The position numbers were made by a program, and so were the translations under genes. A stretch of 64,000 bases of DNA from Aphrocallistes beatrix (Eukaryota > Porifera > Hexactinellida > Sceptrulophora > Aphrocallistidae): assembly GCA_963281255.1 (NCBI GenBank), contig OY725494.1:2989934-3053933 (forward strand), written 5' to 3'. The notes beneath the pieces were generated by a model that saw only the letters and a program-made list of their open reading frames with translations, was not told where the DNA came from and ran no database searches. Below are positions 52,030 to 63,705 of this stretch, one piece after another; within the stretch, counting starts at the first letter, position 1; each line of letters begins with the position of its first letter.

Positions 52030-53981
52030 GTTTGGTATTCAACTCTCTCTCTCTCTCTTAGAAAAGCTAGTTATAAGAATTATTTTTTAGTTGACGCATG
52101 TTCTCTAGTAAGATATTTCAGTTTGCGAATGATTCTAGAAATTTATATCGCATCTATAATTCAAATGATTTCTCGCCAATTCAATACAATACACATTTGT
52201 ATTCCAGGATTGTTCGAATGACTTTTATTGAGCTGTATTTGGTGCACCTCAAATAATTCGCTTCAGTACTTTCATAGGTATTTTCCTTTGCGATGAATCT
52301 CAATGACTTTCTAAAGAAATTCAAAATTTTGATGCTATCAGCGAAAAGAGAAATTTTCTCTTTTCGATGATGGTATCAAAATTTTCAGGATATTGATCGC
52401 CACTACTAGAAATGATTAACTGAATCAAATTTTAACACAAATATGTAGATTAGGAATGTGCAAACTTCCGTCATCTCTCCTATTCCTATTATCACATACT
52501 CTTTACTTCACATTGATTGGATTAGTTCCAAATCTTTAGATAATTAAGTTAGATTCCGGTATTTTTTCAAAAATATTTTACCTCTATATATTTCACATTA
52601 AGAATGATATAACGAAGCAATTATAGGTATTGTAAACTCTAGTAAGAAAGTACGTACGTATTTGTATTTGTTACAGGATACAGTTTTACTAGTACATACA
52701 TACATACATACATACAGATAGTAGGAATTTTCTTTATTTGTCGTTTGCATTTCATACTTTATTTTGCACTTTCTTGCAAACCATAATCATCTTGTGTATG
52801 TGGTGAGGGCATCCAGATTGGTTGCTAATGGGCCAGGTTTAATAACATTCCTTAAATATTTGTAAATCTGAACAACAACCTAACATTGATACTTCTTTCT
52901 CACTTATCACTTTTTTTAAACTTTCCACTCGTTCTTGATTTCAGCTGACCACCACAGCACAGCTGGCAATGACCTTGTTATTCTCCCTCGAATACCCTCC
53001 ACTCGTGTCCTGAGAATTTAGGAAGTGTTAGTTCAGACTTATTACTTATTCATGCCTACATATTTATCCATCCATTATTTTTTGGCCTAGCTGTTGCTTG
53101 ATTAAAGTCACTAGGTCTGCTGGTGCTTGATTAAATAACGTGACAATCATAGCGTGAGAAAGTTGTTTACTGTGTTGTTACACCGTTACGTGTACTTTCT
53201 CATGTGGGTGATACTTTCTTCGCATCTTGACTCAAGATCATTTTCACCATAATTAAATTTATGAGAGAACATTAGTTAGATTAGTGTATGAATAATTCTG
53301 AAGATTTACTGCAATAACTCATTATTTTTAAATGCGCGCGATTTGAATTCTTCGAAAACATGAATTGCCAAATGCTTTAATTGTACAGACATGATTATTG
53401 GAAACCATCGAAAATGATAATGCTTTTGACTAATGAACTTTCAAAATGCTATTCACACCTACTCTATTTTGATAGATCAGGAAACTATTTCCATCTTAGC
53501 ACACCCGTATCTTGAAATATATCTGACCATCAATTGAATAAATTCCCCGTCCCACATAGAAATATTGTTCGGACACAAATTAATAATAAATGATTGATAC
53601 ATTGATTAGAAAACTTTTATAATTTGTGACATGCATATTTCTAATCTCATTAAACTCGTAATATAATCCTTGTTCTTAGAAATCTCTCCACCTCGTTATT
53701 TGATTCAATTGCCATTGCTATTCTATTATTAAATAGTTTAAGATTGACAGCACATACTAATATCATTTGAAACCCTATAGACTTTAAACATTTAATGAAT
53801 CAGAAGATTGGGCATTTGCAATTAAAACAGTATATTAGATCTTTAATATAAGAATAGAACTACTATATACAAACAAGTTAATGATGTATTGCATATTATT
53901 TGTTGTTTGTGTTGTATGATTTAAATTGACGAAATGCACTATCTCACTAAGTGAATCAAATATGTTGACCGAGTTCTTGAT
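52030..53981. other. Spacer between convergent DARS and ETS genes
   Basis: Both genes end here. The spacer contains a (CT)n run near 52046-52058, a palindrome at 52322-52385 and (ACAT)n near 52696-52718. No coding exon was recognised. Confidence 0.5.
52322..52385. repeat. Palindrome downstream of DARS
   Basis: Centred on GAAAAGAGAAATTTTCTCTTTTC, the pairing continues outward through GATGCTATCA and TGATGGTATC to AAAATTTT, with a small bulge. It is about 290 bases after the DARS stop, so it could fold in an extended transcript. It may also be a foldback element. Confidence 0.6.
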
Positions 53982-55426
53982 TCAAGAAGATGGGTAGGTG
54001 ATCTGCATTGTGTGTGCTTCTTCATGCGACAGGGGCAGAGGCATGGCATCGTAATACTGACTTGGAACTCCCGTCGATTGTTCATAGCAGCTATAGTTGG
54101 CGCTGTATCCCTGTGCGTAGGGAGACATCTGGTATGGTTGCAAACGCTGCGACTCGACACTGCTGCGTATGACTCTACCTCCTTTTGGTCGCTTGCTCTG
54201 GGTGTCGATGTACTTGATTAAGTTCCCCGGGTTAATGGGGAACTTGTATACGTAGTGATCTCCGCTGACTTTCTGAATCAGATTCTTCTGATAGTAGAAT
54301 CTCAGAGAGCGCGATAACTTGTCGTAGTTCATGTTTGGTTTGCCTTTTTCCTTTCCCCAGAGCGTGGCCACCTCTTCAGGTTCCAGCAGCTTGAATTCGA
54401 ACTGGCTTTTCCCGTTATCGCTCCAGCAGATCACTTTGTCGTAATTCTCATCCTGAAGCAATTGATACAAAAACTTCCATAACTGTTTCCCTCTTCTCTC
54501 TGCGAATAAACGGCAATAAAATATATTTAACATAATACAGTCGTGCATTAGTATTTTTAGTTGGAAACGTACTTTGAGGTACATGGCACACTGCTCCAGT
54601 GTCGGGGCATTTGTATGGCTGCTCTCCAGTTAGAAATGATTGTGTTTGATCTGACAGAGTGTTGTTGTTGTTATTGTTGTCATCATCGGAGGAGCTGCTC
54701 TGTACCGGACTCCCACAGTACTCTAAGAACATGTTGTTGTGCAGTAAGTGCTGAGGAGATTGTCGAGCAGGGTATTCCTGATATTGCATATTGTTGTATC
54801 CCAGAAAAGATTGGTTCGAAGCTACTTTGTCTGGCATCATATAGTCCAGCATTGGCTCGTATTTGCAGTTGGAGTAATTGCTATCTTGGTAGTAGCAAGG
54901 AGTTTGTTGTTTTGTGTCGTAGAGCTCGAGTCCTCCCATATAGCTAGGGATATGAATCCGAGTGTGTTGTGTTACTGAAGGGAATAATTAATAATAAAAA
55001 CAGTAAAAGTTTTTTTAAAATTTTAAATTATTTTGTGTTAAATTTACACTCACCGGTTTCGTAGACCATCGCGTTATTGTTCGAACTCGCATTGAAGAGT
55101 GGATTAGAACCTAAATATAATTTTTATCAATATTTACTGAATGGTATTTATAATATTATCCAATCAATCTGATCTTACCGTTTGAAGATTGGGAGAGCTC
55201 TTCGCTTTCAAACTGGTTTTGATACCCGCCATTTGTATCATACGTATTCTAGAAGAAAATACAAAATAAACAACTTCCAAACTTTATTAGCTGTCATTAG
55301 GAAAGATAGAATCTATTTTCTGTCAGTCTGGCTTACCCCGAAATATTCCGAATATTCTGAACCTGCTTGGTTAGAATTGCAGCATAAATCGTATTGATTT
55401 TGTACGCTTGATTCAGCATTCATCAT
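53982..55426 (-). CDS. ETS-domain transcription factor, five exons, PEA3/ETV-like
   Basis: Exons in gene order: 55426-55337, 55248-55179, 55110-55054, 54974-54573, 54499-53982. Phases agree and give 378 residues. An in-frame stop just upstream supports the ATG at 55426. Residues 1-206 are low-complexity and rich in Asn, Gln, Tyr and Ser, with a poly-Asn run after three Asp residues; this fits an activation region. The ETS domain spans about 211-293: LWKFLYQLL opens it, FEFKLLEPEEVATLWGKEKG follows, and the recognition helix is MNYDKLSRSLRFYY, with the two Arg residues that contact GGA. EPEEVA plus NYDKLSRSLR and YVYKF is closest to the PEA3 (ETV1/4/5) group, but the bases for subfamily are limited. 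No PNT/SAM domain is seen. It acts in the nucleus as a DNA-binding regulator. Confidence 0.92.
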
Positions 55427-56778
55427 TATTCAATTAATTATTTACTGTTAGTTGTATGTAACTTGTTGAATTTATCTCTGATTTATATGACTTGTATTTA
55501 TACTTAGCAATGCTCCCACTAGCTCTACTCATTAATGGTCTCGCTATTAATATTAACCACAAAATGAATCTACAAATCTTCGCTATTCATTAGTTTCCTT
55601 CTTTCAGTCGCTTGTATTGTCTCTCTACATTCCGTTTGTTTTCGCGAAAATATCACAATGCATGTCTGATTAACAATTTCAATTTATCTCCGATGACTTA
55701 TTAACAATAAAATCGATTAAAACATCATTGAGTTGACCACATCTTTTCATGACCTCACTGTTTACTGTTTAACTCATTCTGCTGAATACCGCTTAAAATC
55801 CGCGGTTAAAATGATTTAGATGTGTCTCAGTATTTAGAAATGGTTTGGGAGCAGATCACATTTCGGCTGAATCATATCCAACAATAATCGCTTTATTATT
55901 TCACTTTCCTATTTTATACTTTCGACTAAGATTGTACGTACCACTATTCTAGCAAATAACAATGCATGAATGATATTCTACATACTTTGAAATTAAATGT
56001 CTTGATACGTAGTTTCAGATCGATCATCTTACTTAATTGACGGAGATTATTTCAAATCATGCTCTAAGTAGTTATCGCGAAGACATCGGTGCATCACTCA
56101 TTGTATATCTAAGAAAGCCGTAGCACATATTAGATTATTTTGCTGCGTTAACTTTGCGATCCTTAGTTCAAACTTGTTTGGTGCTCATTTGTTATCTCTT
56201 ATTTGCTAGCGTGTGGTCCTACCATGTGCTGTAGAATTTGATGAACTCCATGTTATTAATATGTTTGATGGCACGATTTCCAGTGTTGTGATACTCATAC
56301 TATGTACTTGTAAATTCAGGTAATTATTCATTAGAAATTGGGTCTTACCTGCTTTACCGTTTTAAATCAATTTATGTTGCATAAGCTTTTTTTTATCTGT
56401 TTTAAATAATTTGGTGATATTACAATTATGGAAGCAATTTCTTATTAATTTTAAGTACGAGCATTTTAACTATTGGATAATATAAGAAATTGTTAGGATC
56501 TACGATCCCACTTGATATCAACCAATGTTCACAACTCTTATTTCCGAGAGGATAGGTTGGAAGACAAGTCTAGGAGACATCTCAGATGATTCAATCTGAC
56601 ATTGATCATGTCTCTCTCCAGCAACATGCTGAATGAATCTCATCTGGCAACACTGCTCTCCAGTGAGCAAAGTGATTATCCCAATGGCTTTAACGAAATC
56701 CAATATTTAACACATTAACTAGCAAAATTTTCGTCTGCAATGAACGAGATTAGAGAATCCTACTTATCATATATGATT
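55427..56778. other. Spacer between ETS and LRR genes
   Basis: AT-rich region upstream of the ETS gene and downstream of the LRR gene, both on the minus strand. It must hold the ETS promoter. I could not define exons or repeats in it. Confidence 0.4.
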
Positions 56779-58020
56779 TTAGTTTTTGAAGTGTTTGGAT
56801 GCGAATTCCAACGCTTCATTCAGTCTGGCGCGGCTGTGACATCGACTAGTCGGCCTTGTGGACTTGTCATCAGTAGTTAGATCGCAGCTGAATTTAGATT
56901 CCATATTTTCAATGGTGGACTGGATCAGGTCCTCGTAGCTGCTCAGGCTGTTCTCCATTTCTTTGAAAGTCGTTTCAATCCTCACCTCCTCCATACGCAC
57001 CTCTCTGAAACTAGAAAGCTTGTGTGCACTCAGCTGATTCACGCTCGGAGCAGCATTCTTGATCTGATCCCTCGTGTCTGACTCTGACTCTGTATTTAGT
57101 AGAGGATTGCTGTCTAGCAGTAACGAGGTCAGATGCTGACAGTCCTTTATGGCATGGCATAAGCACCTGAGATCTGAAATGACATTTTCTTTAACTTCTA
57201 ATATCTGTAGCTGAGGAAGGAGAACCTTCATGTTCTGAGGCAAGTGTTCTAGTTTGTTGTTATTACACTGGATCTCTGATAACTGTTTGAATTGATTGGA
57301 AACTGAGAGTTTTTGAATGGAGTTGTTGGAGATGTTGAGTGATTGTAAACATTTCAATTGTGGCAGTTCGAAATCTCCACTGAGTTTGTTACCAGACAGG
57401 TTTAGCTCACTGATAGAATTGCAATTTACAAGTCCCTGAATACTGCTGAGCAGGTTGTGACTCAAGTCTAACCTATCTAACTTGTGCATGCAGCTGAAAT
57501 TCTTGATCGTTTGAATTCTGTTATGTGCCAGGTTGAAATTCAGGAGAGAGCTACAACCTTCAAGGTGCATGCTAGCATCTACCTGAGTAATACCCTTGTT
57601 GAAATCTAATCTCAGCATCTCAAGTTTCCCTAAGTCTTTGAGGCCCTTCCCGATATCTGAGATTTTATTCATTTGCAGTGAGAGCAGTACCAGGCTTTTG
57701 AGCTTGCAGAGCCCTCTTATCTCAGTGATGCGGTTGGAATAGAGTTTCAATTCACAGAGGAAGGTGATGCTTTCCATACCTTCAATCCTCTCCAATAGGT
57801 TGCAAGACAAATCCAGGCATCTCAGGTGAGTGAACTTTTCAAGGTTTGAAATCCGACCTATTTTATGTCCATGCAAATCTAGAGTATACACTTTATCTGG
57901 ACTTGACTCGCTGGCTATGCACATCAGATCTGGATATGCCATCTCTTTGAGGATCTTCTTGGTATCGGGTTGATGGGGTATCCCGAGTTCACAATCCATC
58001 TCTGTAGCAATACTAGACAT
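56779..58020 (-). CDS. Leucine-rich-repeat protein with SDS22-like repeats, intronless
   Basis: A 413-residue protein. About eleven leucine-rich repeats of 21-24 residues run from about residue 45 to 305. Examples are LRCLDLSCNLLERIEGM, LCELKLYSNRITEIRGL, LDRLDLSHNLLSSIQGL and LQSLNISNNSIQKLSV. Units of 22 residues ending in I-x-x-I are the SDS22-like type, common in cytosolic and ciliary proteins (LRRC and CEP97 relatives). The last 90 residues are Ser/Glu-rich and basic at the very end (PTSRCHSRARL), without a known domain. There is no signal peptide or transmembrane helix, so it is intracellular and probably a binding scaffold. The start is the first ATG of the frame. I cannot name an orthologue. 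Confidence 0.85.
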   Translation of the reverse strand: MSSIATEMDCELGIPHQPDTKKILKEMAYPDLMCIASESSPDKVYTLDLHGHKIGRISNLEKFTHLRCLDLSCNLLERIEGMESITFLCELKLYSNRITEIRGLCKLKSLVLLSLQMNKISDIGKGLKDLGKLEMLRLDFNKGITQVDASMHLEGCSSLLNFNLAHNRIQTIKNFSCMHKLDRLDLSHNLLSSIQGLVNCNSISELNLSGNKLSGDFELPQLKCLQSLNISNNSIQKLSVSNQFKQLSEIQCNNNKLEHLPQNMKVLLPQLQILEVKENVISDLRCLCHAIKDCQHLTSLLLDSNPLLNTESESDTRDQIKNAAPSVNQLSAHKLSSFREVRMEEVRIETTFKEMENSLSSYEDLIQSTIENMESKFSCDLTTDDKSTRPTSRCHSRARLNEALEFASKHFKN

Positions 58021-60850
58021 TTTGAATAACGTAGCTCTGTTCCCATAGTGATTTATTATTGCGCGCTCGAGGTAGAAGGCAGGATGATTTTTTTTGTTAT
58101 AGTTGAGTTTGATTAGCTTACCTAGCTAACATAAATAACCCATGTAGTGCTATAACGAATTTCTGAGTTATAGAATCGAGTTGAACCTTACTCAACGAGA
58201 GGTATGCAAATATCCTAATAACTATAGCTGTTATTAGAACATAAACAAGATGTAATCCACCTACAGAGCACTTGCAGTTTAGTCTTTAATGAAGCGTGGT
58301 ATAGCTGATGATTGAGGCAACTTATTTTAGCATCTCTCAATGCACCACAAAATTAAATAAAACAAGTCAGATCACACAAATGAATACATTCATCAATGTG
58401 CTAGTGGGATAAGCTCATATGATTGACAATCCCATTTGCTTCAAAGCAGATTTATCTTGAGCTATCATAAACAATTCATTATTCAATTTCAAAATATTAT
58501 TCTTAATTCGTCACATATACCACAAATCATGGCTAAATATGTATAATATTCTAGCAAATTTATGCTATTAGTAACGCCCATTTCAGCGATAACAAAATAA
58601 CATTATTGTACAATCTCAGTTATTGAGTTCTTCTTTTGAAGAGTGAGCAGTAAAGGGCGGAGATTTCGTAGGAAACGCAATAGGTCTGTTCTGAAATGAG
58701 AATCCTCCCATCTTCAGAAAAGCTTTGATACAATTTCCGATTTAAAATTATGAGAGGAGTCTAGACATTTCATCTGGCATTGTTTGTTCAGAAATGAAAC
58801 TTTTTGATTAGTATACGTACGTACATACAGGGTGACACATAAGTTCTGTTACAAGCTTTATTGGATATAAAATTTCTAAAACTTGAACAATCTTGGTTAT
58901 TATGGTCTTTAGAGTTTGTAATTCGAATATTTTCAATGATTTTAAAAGATTTTTGAGCCTAAGACCTGGAACTGTGTTTTGTATGGTGAGTTTGGTTGAG
59001 AAAATCGCGAATCAGGCCCACTGCTTTTCAATTTATTTTTCCAAAGTCTTCAAATTCTAGGAAAAATTAGCTCACACATTTTCCTCGAATACTCTAAATT
59101 TGTAGAAATATACGATGTTCAGATCAGTGCATTTTGGGAACCTTTTGAATCAGATTTTTTGGTGACAAAAAAAAGTGCCATTTTGGGTGATTTTGCAAAA
59201 TATAGCTAATTTAGACTCGAGAATGAATAATCTTCTCTCATGTCCGATAATGAATTCAGTGGTTTTTGTGAAATATTTCCATGACAAATGAAAGGTATCT
59301 GGTGCTAAATCGTCATGAAACATCGATTATGAAGACATTTTTTACAGAAGCAGTGGGCTCTGATTCGCGATTTTCGCTGCGTGCCAAGACACATTTTTGC
59401 TTCACAAAACTCACCATACAAAACGCAGTTCTCGGTCTTAGACTCAAAAAAGCTTTTAAAATAATTAAAAATTTTCGAATTACAATCTCTAAAAACCATA
59501 ATAACTGAATGCGTCACCCTGCATAACAAACATACTTGGGGTTTAGACAAAAATTTATTAATGTATTTCATAATATAATAGCTATCGGATTATCTTGATT
59601 TAGAATGGAATATTACATAGAATTCAGATGGAAGATAATTGATGCCATACATCTAATAAAGAGCAGTCTTAGATAATACTTTCAAAAATGGGGGGCTGGA
59701 ATAAGAGCGGGAGGCTATTTATTTGGACCCCTATAGTAGATATCCGAGTGTTTTTATATTCTAACTTATAATCGCATCCGATGTGCATATGTTTTTACCT
59801 GCTCACTGTTTTGGAACTGTACAACAGGTCTGTCGACCAGACATTGTGGAAGGATAAGACACTGTATTAAAATCCTAAAATTGACATAATCATGTAAAAT
59901 TCCTGTACAAATCTCAACTCTGTAGGAGTCTATCTTGCAAATATTTATGATTATCATTAACGAAGGTTCAATCTACCATTCAGACACATTTATTTATTAA
60001 CATTGCCTGTATTATAAATTAATGTTAGAGATTTAATTTTGCACTTTATTTATCCACATGTATGATCAAATGTTTAACCCATATAGTCTTGTGATGAAAA
60101 TGTTGGTAGCACAGGTTTGTAAATAAACTTCGTAAAACAGGTGTACTTAAAATATAATTTCTAGAACAGTAACATGTGGGTCTAACATCGTTCTTTTAAT
60201 CATCCCTCTCCTTTATACTATTTCTACTATAAAAAACATTTTGTCCAACGTTCTATAATTTACGTAATTTCCAATATTCTCTCGAATTAATTGATTTCTA
60301 CAATAATATTAAAAGGAATTGTAAGTTTGGGTATCATCTTCTAACCCACATTTAGTATAATGACAATCCTAGTGCATGTGATTGAATGTACTTCTAGTCT
60401 CAAGTTAATTTTAATAATTTATACTTGCCTTTATCTACAAATCGAAAGGTCAGACAGACTAAGTATTTTTCATTAAATTCAAAATTTTGAAACTTTGAAA
60501 TAAATAAGATCGTATACTTGAAGTTTAAATAAATTCAGTTGATTAGTACACACATATATATTTCTATAAACTGATAACTCAAGACAGTGTTATAACAAGA
60601 ACAAGGAATACGCACAAACTATCTCTGAACTTAGATTAATCCAGAAAATATTACAAGTATGTTCTGTACCAGTGCAATAATGATACCTCACTAAAAATAT
60701 CTTGCATAAATATCGGCTGAAAACTCGAGATGATAACTTTGTTGGGAACAGATCACCGATTATGTGAACGGTTCACCTATGTGTAAGGAGTTATTTGAAA
60801 ATGCTTCATTTCTATTGTTTTGTTATTATTTTTAAATAGATAGGTACAAA
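58021..60850. other. Spacer between divergent LRR and NSUN7-like genes
   Basis: Apart from the 0.7-kb inverted-repeat element at 58828-59521, the spacer is AT-rich with no supported gene. Just before the NSUN7-like ATG, a pyrimidine-rich stretch ending in AATAG (to 60840) could be the acceptor of a 5' untranslated intron. Confidence 0.45.
58828..59521. mobile_element. Non-autonomous DNA element with long inverted repeats
   Basis: Ends CAGGGTGACACATAAG and CTGAATGCGTCACCCTG define a 694-base element. Inverted similarity extends about 200 bases inward on both arms: ATGGTGAGTTTGGTTGAG mirrors ACTCACCATACAAAACGC, and AATCGCGAATCAGGCCCACT mirrors AGTGGGCTCTGATTCGCG. Flanking CATA is present on both sides. 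Open frames inside it mirror each other on the two strands and are not genes. The superfamily is uncertain; CAGGGTG ends occur in mariner-like and other elements. Confidence 0.75.
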
Positions 60851-62632
60851 ATGCAGTCGGAATTATGTCTAAGGTTATTAGGGCCTGCTTGTTTACCCCG
60901 CAAACCGAACTATGATCCCATTGCAGATGGCTTGGCACGACTGAACTTAGATCTGAACAGAGATTCAGTTGACTGCTATTCTAACATTACACGTGATCCA
61001 TACACTCACGATGATCTATGGTTCTTACAGTCCTGTTCCAAAGTTCTTCATTTCATTGACAATCCTTCCACTGGATTTTCTGACTGGTACCTGGCAATAG
61101 AATTTGGAAAGAGAAGAGAAATTTTAGAGTTTTCTCTTCAAGTGTTCCACTTTCAACCTCTTCTCCAGGATCTACTGGACATGTGTGGCTTTTTCGGTAC
61201 TAACCTTGACTTAGCTAAATACCGAAGAGATGTATCCATTGTCCTGTTCAAGTATATTCAGAGTAAATTCAATCTACGTCCCAGGTTGTCCGACCCAGAT
61301 CACCATATCTCCCACATCTGTCTTAGGATCGCCAAATGCCGTATCCGACTGAACGCGGAGTTGGCCAGACTGCGCGTAGATCAAGGCGCTGCTAACCTGA
61401 GGGATCTCCTGGGCGAGGAGAGTCGGCAGCAGCTAGAAGATCAGGCGAACACAGTCCTCTGCATTCGGACAACTAAGCTCTGGTCTGAGGCATTGGAGTC
61501 TTGCGATGAGTGCTCGATTGACCTAATTCTTCACAAACTTGGATTGGTGAGAGCTGCAAACTCTGAGGAGGTTCTGGATGTGTCACATGCCTCTAACCAG
61601 TTCAAATATTTGATTCTGCGCGCTGACTTAGTTGCTGTCTCCTCCAACTCATACCCGTTCTTCTCCCAGCACCATCTAACAAGGGAGGGGTACATTCAGC
61701 TACTAGATCTCTCCAGCTACAACCTGATCACTCACTCAAACTCACACCTCGATCTAACTCACGATATTATACTGACGCATTTCGCAAGCGGCGCGGAATG
61801 TATTCAGATTAGTGAGTCTTTAAATACTGAGGCCACTGTCCACGCTTTCAATGTGGAGAATATGTGTGTAGCCAGAGCAAAGCTATCTCAGTACAAAATA
61901 AACAACGTGAAGCTTTATCAAAAGGATTTCTCTGGAAGTGATGGTATGATGACGTCACTATCTGATGTCAAATCTGTGATTTGTCTCCCTCCTAATTCTC
62001 AGAGTTCTATCAGATCTAAACTTATCCCAGCTCTGACAGATGTCAGCAGCCTCTCTTCCCTATTCCGTCCCTCCGACCCTAACTTAATAGACGCCCTAGC
62101 TAGCCAGAGGAACGCTCTCGCTACCTCGCTAGGTCTGGGACAAGTGGATGAGGTGTTATACTTCGTGCTCTCCTCAGTTCCCTCCGAGTGCCAAGAGCTG
62201 GTACGGTCAGGATTATTAGCTCACACAGAACAAACACAAACACTGAAACAGCGGAGTTTCACTTTGAAGTCTGTAACTCATGATACTTATTATCCGGACT
62301 CGGAAGGATTCCTTACTGTGGACGCTACAGACACACACCATGGATACTTCGTAGCTTCTCTCCACCGAAACCCTCCTCCCCCTGCTCCCAAGCCCGTGGA
62401 AGTGATTGAGAAGGCGTTTTATGACGGAATTCTTCCACTCTCAGACAGTGAATATGCTGATATGCCCGTCAAGAAACCTAAGCATAAGAAATGCCGCCAG
62501 AAGCCTCTGTTCTCTTCCTCCAAGGAGTCTATCCCGATGACATTCACGGCTAAGCAGAAGATAACGAAGAAACATGTATTTACCTCGAATTTGAATGACA
62601 TAACTCTCCACAACAACAAACCATTCCGTTAG
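60851..62632 (+). CDS. NSUN7: NSUN7-like RNA methyltransferase-fold protein, probably catalytically dead
   Basis: The 593-residue intronless protein resembles NSUN7. The N-terminal part has LQVFHFQPLLQDLLDMCGFF and the following YRRDVSIVLFKYIQSKF, like the NSUN-family helical domain. A Rossmann-like part follows from about residue 240. The family uses a SAM-binding D-x-C-A-A-P-G-G loop and two cysteines (in PCSG and TCS). Here those places read THFASGAECI, ICLPPNSQSS and FVLSSVPSE, so both cysteines are absent and the SAM loop is unrecognisable. This suggests a non-catalytic RNA-binding or scaffold role, as proposed for other degenerate NSUN7 copies; that is inference. The C-terminus is Lys/Arg-rich (KKPKHKKCRQK) and could be a nuclear signal. 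The start is the first ATG; an upstream exon cannot be excluded. Confidence 0.7.
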   Translation: MQSELCLRLLGPACLPRKPNYDPIADGLARLNLDLNRDSVDCYSNITRDPYTHDDLWFLQSCSKVLHFIDNPSTGFSDWYLAIEFGKRREILEFSLQVFHFQPLLQDLLDMCGFFGTNLDLAKYRRDVSIVLFKYIQSKFNLRPRLSDPDHHISHICLRIAKCRIRLNAELARLRVDQGAANLRDLLGEESRQQLEDQANTVLCIRTTKLWSEALESCDECSIDLILHKLGLVRAANSEEVLDVSHASNQFKYLILRADLVAVSSNSYPFFSQHHLTREGYIQLLDLSSYNLITHSNSHLDLTHDIILTHFASGAECIQISESLNTEATVHAFNVENMCVARAKLSQYKINNVKLYQKDFSGSDGMMTSLSDVKSVICLPPNSQSSIRSKLIPALTDVSSLSSLFRPSDPNLIDALASQRNALATSLGLGQVDEVLYFVLSSVPSECQELVRSGLLAHTEQTQTLKQRSFTLKSVTHDTYYPDSEGFLTVDATDTHHGYFVASLHRNPPPPAPKPVEVIEKAFYDGILPLSDSEYADMPVKKPKHKKCRQKPLFSSSKESIPMTFTAKQKITKKHVFTSNLNDITLHNNKPFR

Positions 62633-63705
62633 TTGTTTCTATAATTAATGTTTCGCAATATATATTCTTCATCTGACTGGACACTACTATACCACTGCTT
62701 TTTATTCATTCTCTATATTTCATCCATACATTCCATTTCAGAACTCATATTACAAATTCATACTGTTCCATATTGTTATAATTTGTTTACTTTGGGAGTA
62801 TAATTACTTTTAACTTGTACACAATCAAGTTGCTTGTGCGAATACGAGTAACATTATTAGATTCCCTAATCGTCACCATTATGAACGCACTTCTTAGTCC
62901 TGCAGGATTTCTAAGTGGAGACATATAATGTTTAGCTAAGCATAGAAAATTGTCTCAACTATACAGATTCCACCTACGTATTTTGATTCGAGCAATTCAC
63001 AATAATTATGTCCGCAATCCCCCATAGTGTATATGGCTCCTCTGGTTAGCATATTCTCTCGTGTTTATGCAAATCTAGAATGTAATGGTTTCTATCAGAC
63101 AGTTGTCTTCTATTGATAATGATATCTAGATGAGAAATAGTCTCAGTGTCTATGCAGAAGAATGGCGTTCATCTGTGTTAGTGATAATATAAGATATCCA
63201 CTTAAAATGCAAAGTCTATTTCAAACTAGTTCTCCGTCTTAAATGATTTTATTCTTCATAATTATCCTATGCTAGTGTATTCTATTTATTTATTATTTAT
63301 TTCTCTCTCAGTTCCTAGCTCTTAGTAATCAGCAAATTAGACGATTAACTCATATGATCAGTGCTTGTATCATGCAATCATCAACAACAGTCCTTCTAAT
63401 CATCTCTTTTCTCCTGACAAGTAAGTGTACACTTTTACTTGATTTTACCTGTTGTATTGTTAATTATAATACCTACAATGATGTCAGACATCAAACTAAT
63501 AGATATCCCCAATTCTCCAGTATCCTTACAAGGAAAGCATGTGTTTGGCCTTACCATGTGCAGCTAATTATATTTATTGCCATAGATTCGTATAGAAGAG
63601 CTTGACTCATTGTTTCATTGTTGCTCAACCATCAGTTGAAGTAATTCCTTTTTGTTGCTGGGGACTTCGTGACTAATTCTACTGTTGCGTAAGGTAACTT
63701 TCCAC
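62633..63705. other. Spacer upstream of the Sac1 gene
   Basis: AT-rich and mostly featureless. It includes a possible signal-peptide exon at 63354-63420, listed separately. The Sac1 promoter should lie here. Confidence 0.4.
63354..63420 (+). CDS. Possible first exon encoding a signal peptide
   Basis: From an ATG the frame reads MISACIMQSSTTVLLIISFL then LT, followed by a strong donor (GTAAGTG at 63421). A short polar start plus a hydrophobic core looks like a signal peptide. No matching second exon was found before the Sac1 gene starts on the same strand 285 bases downstream. If real, its gene would have to continue beyond Sac1. It may equally be chance. Confidence 0.2.

Noticed and set aside
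54448-54572. Continuation of ETS exon 4 into the intron
   Set aside because: A GTACGT donor at 54572 and an acceptor before 54499 restore the ETS domain in phase; the read-through reads a different frame across the domain.
59281-59571. Two overlapping open frames of 75 and 88 codons on opposite strands
   Set aside because: They lie in the right arm of an inverted-repeat element and mirror each other; there is no protein-family signal.
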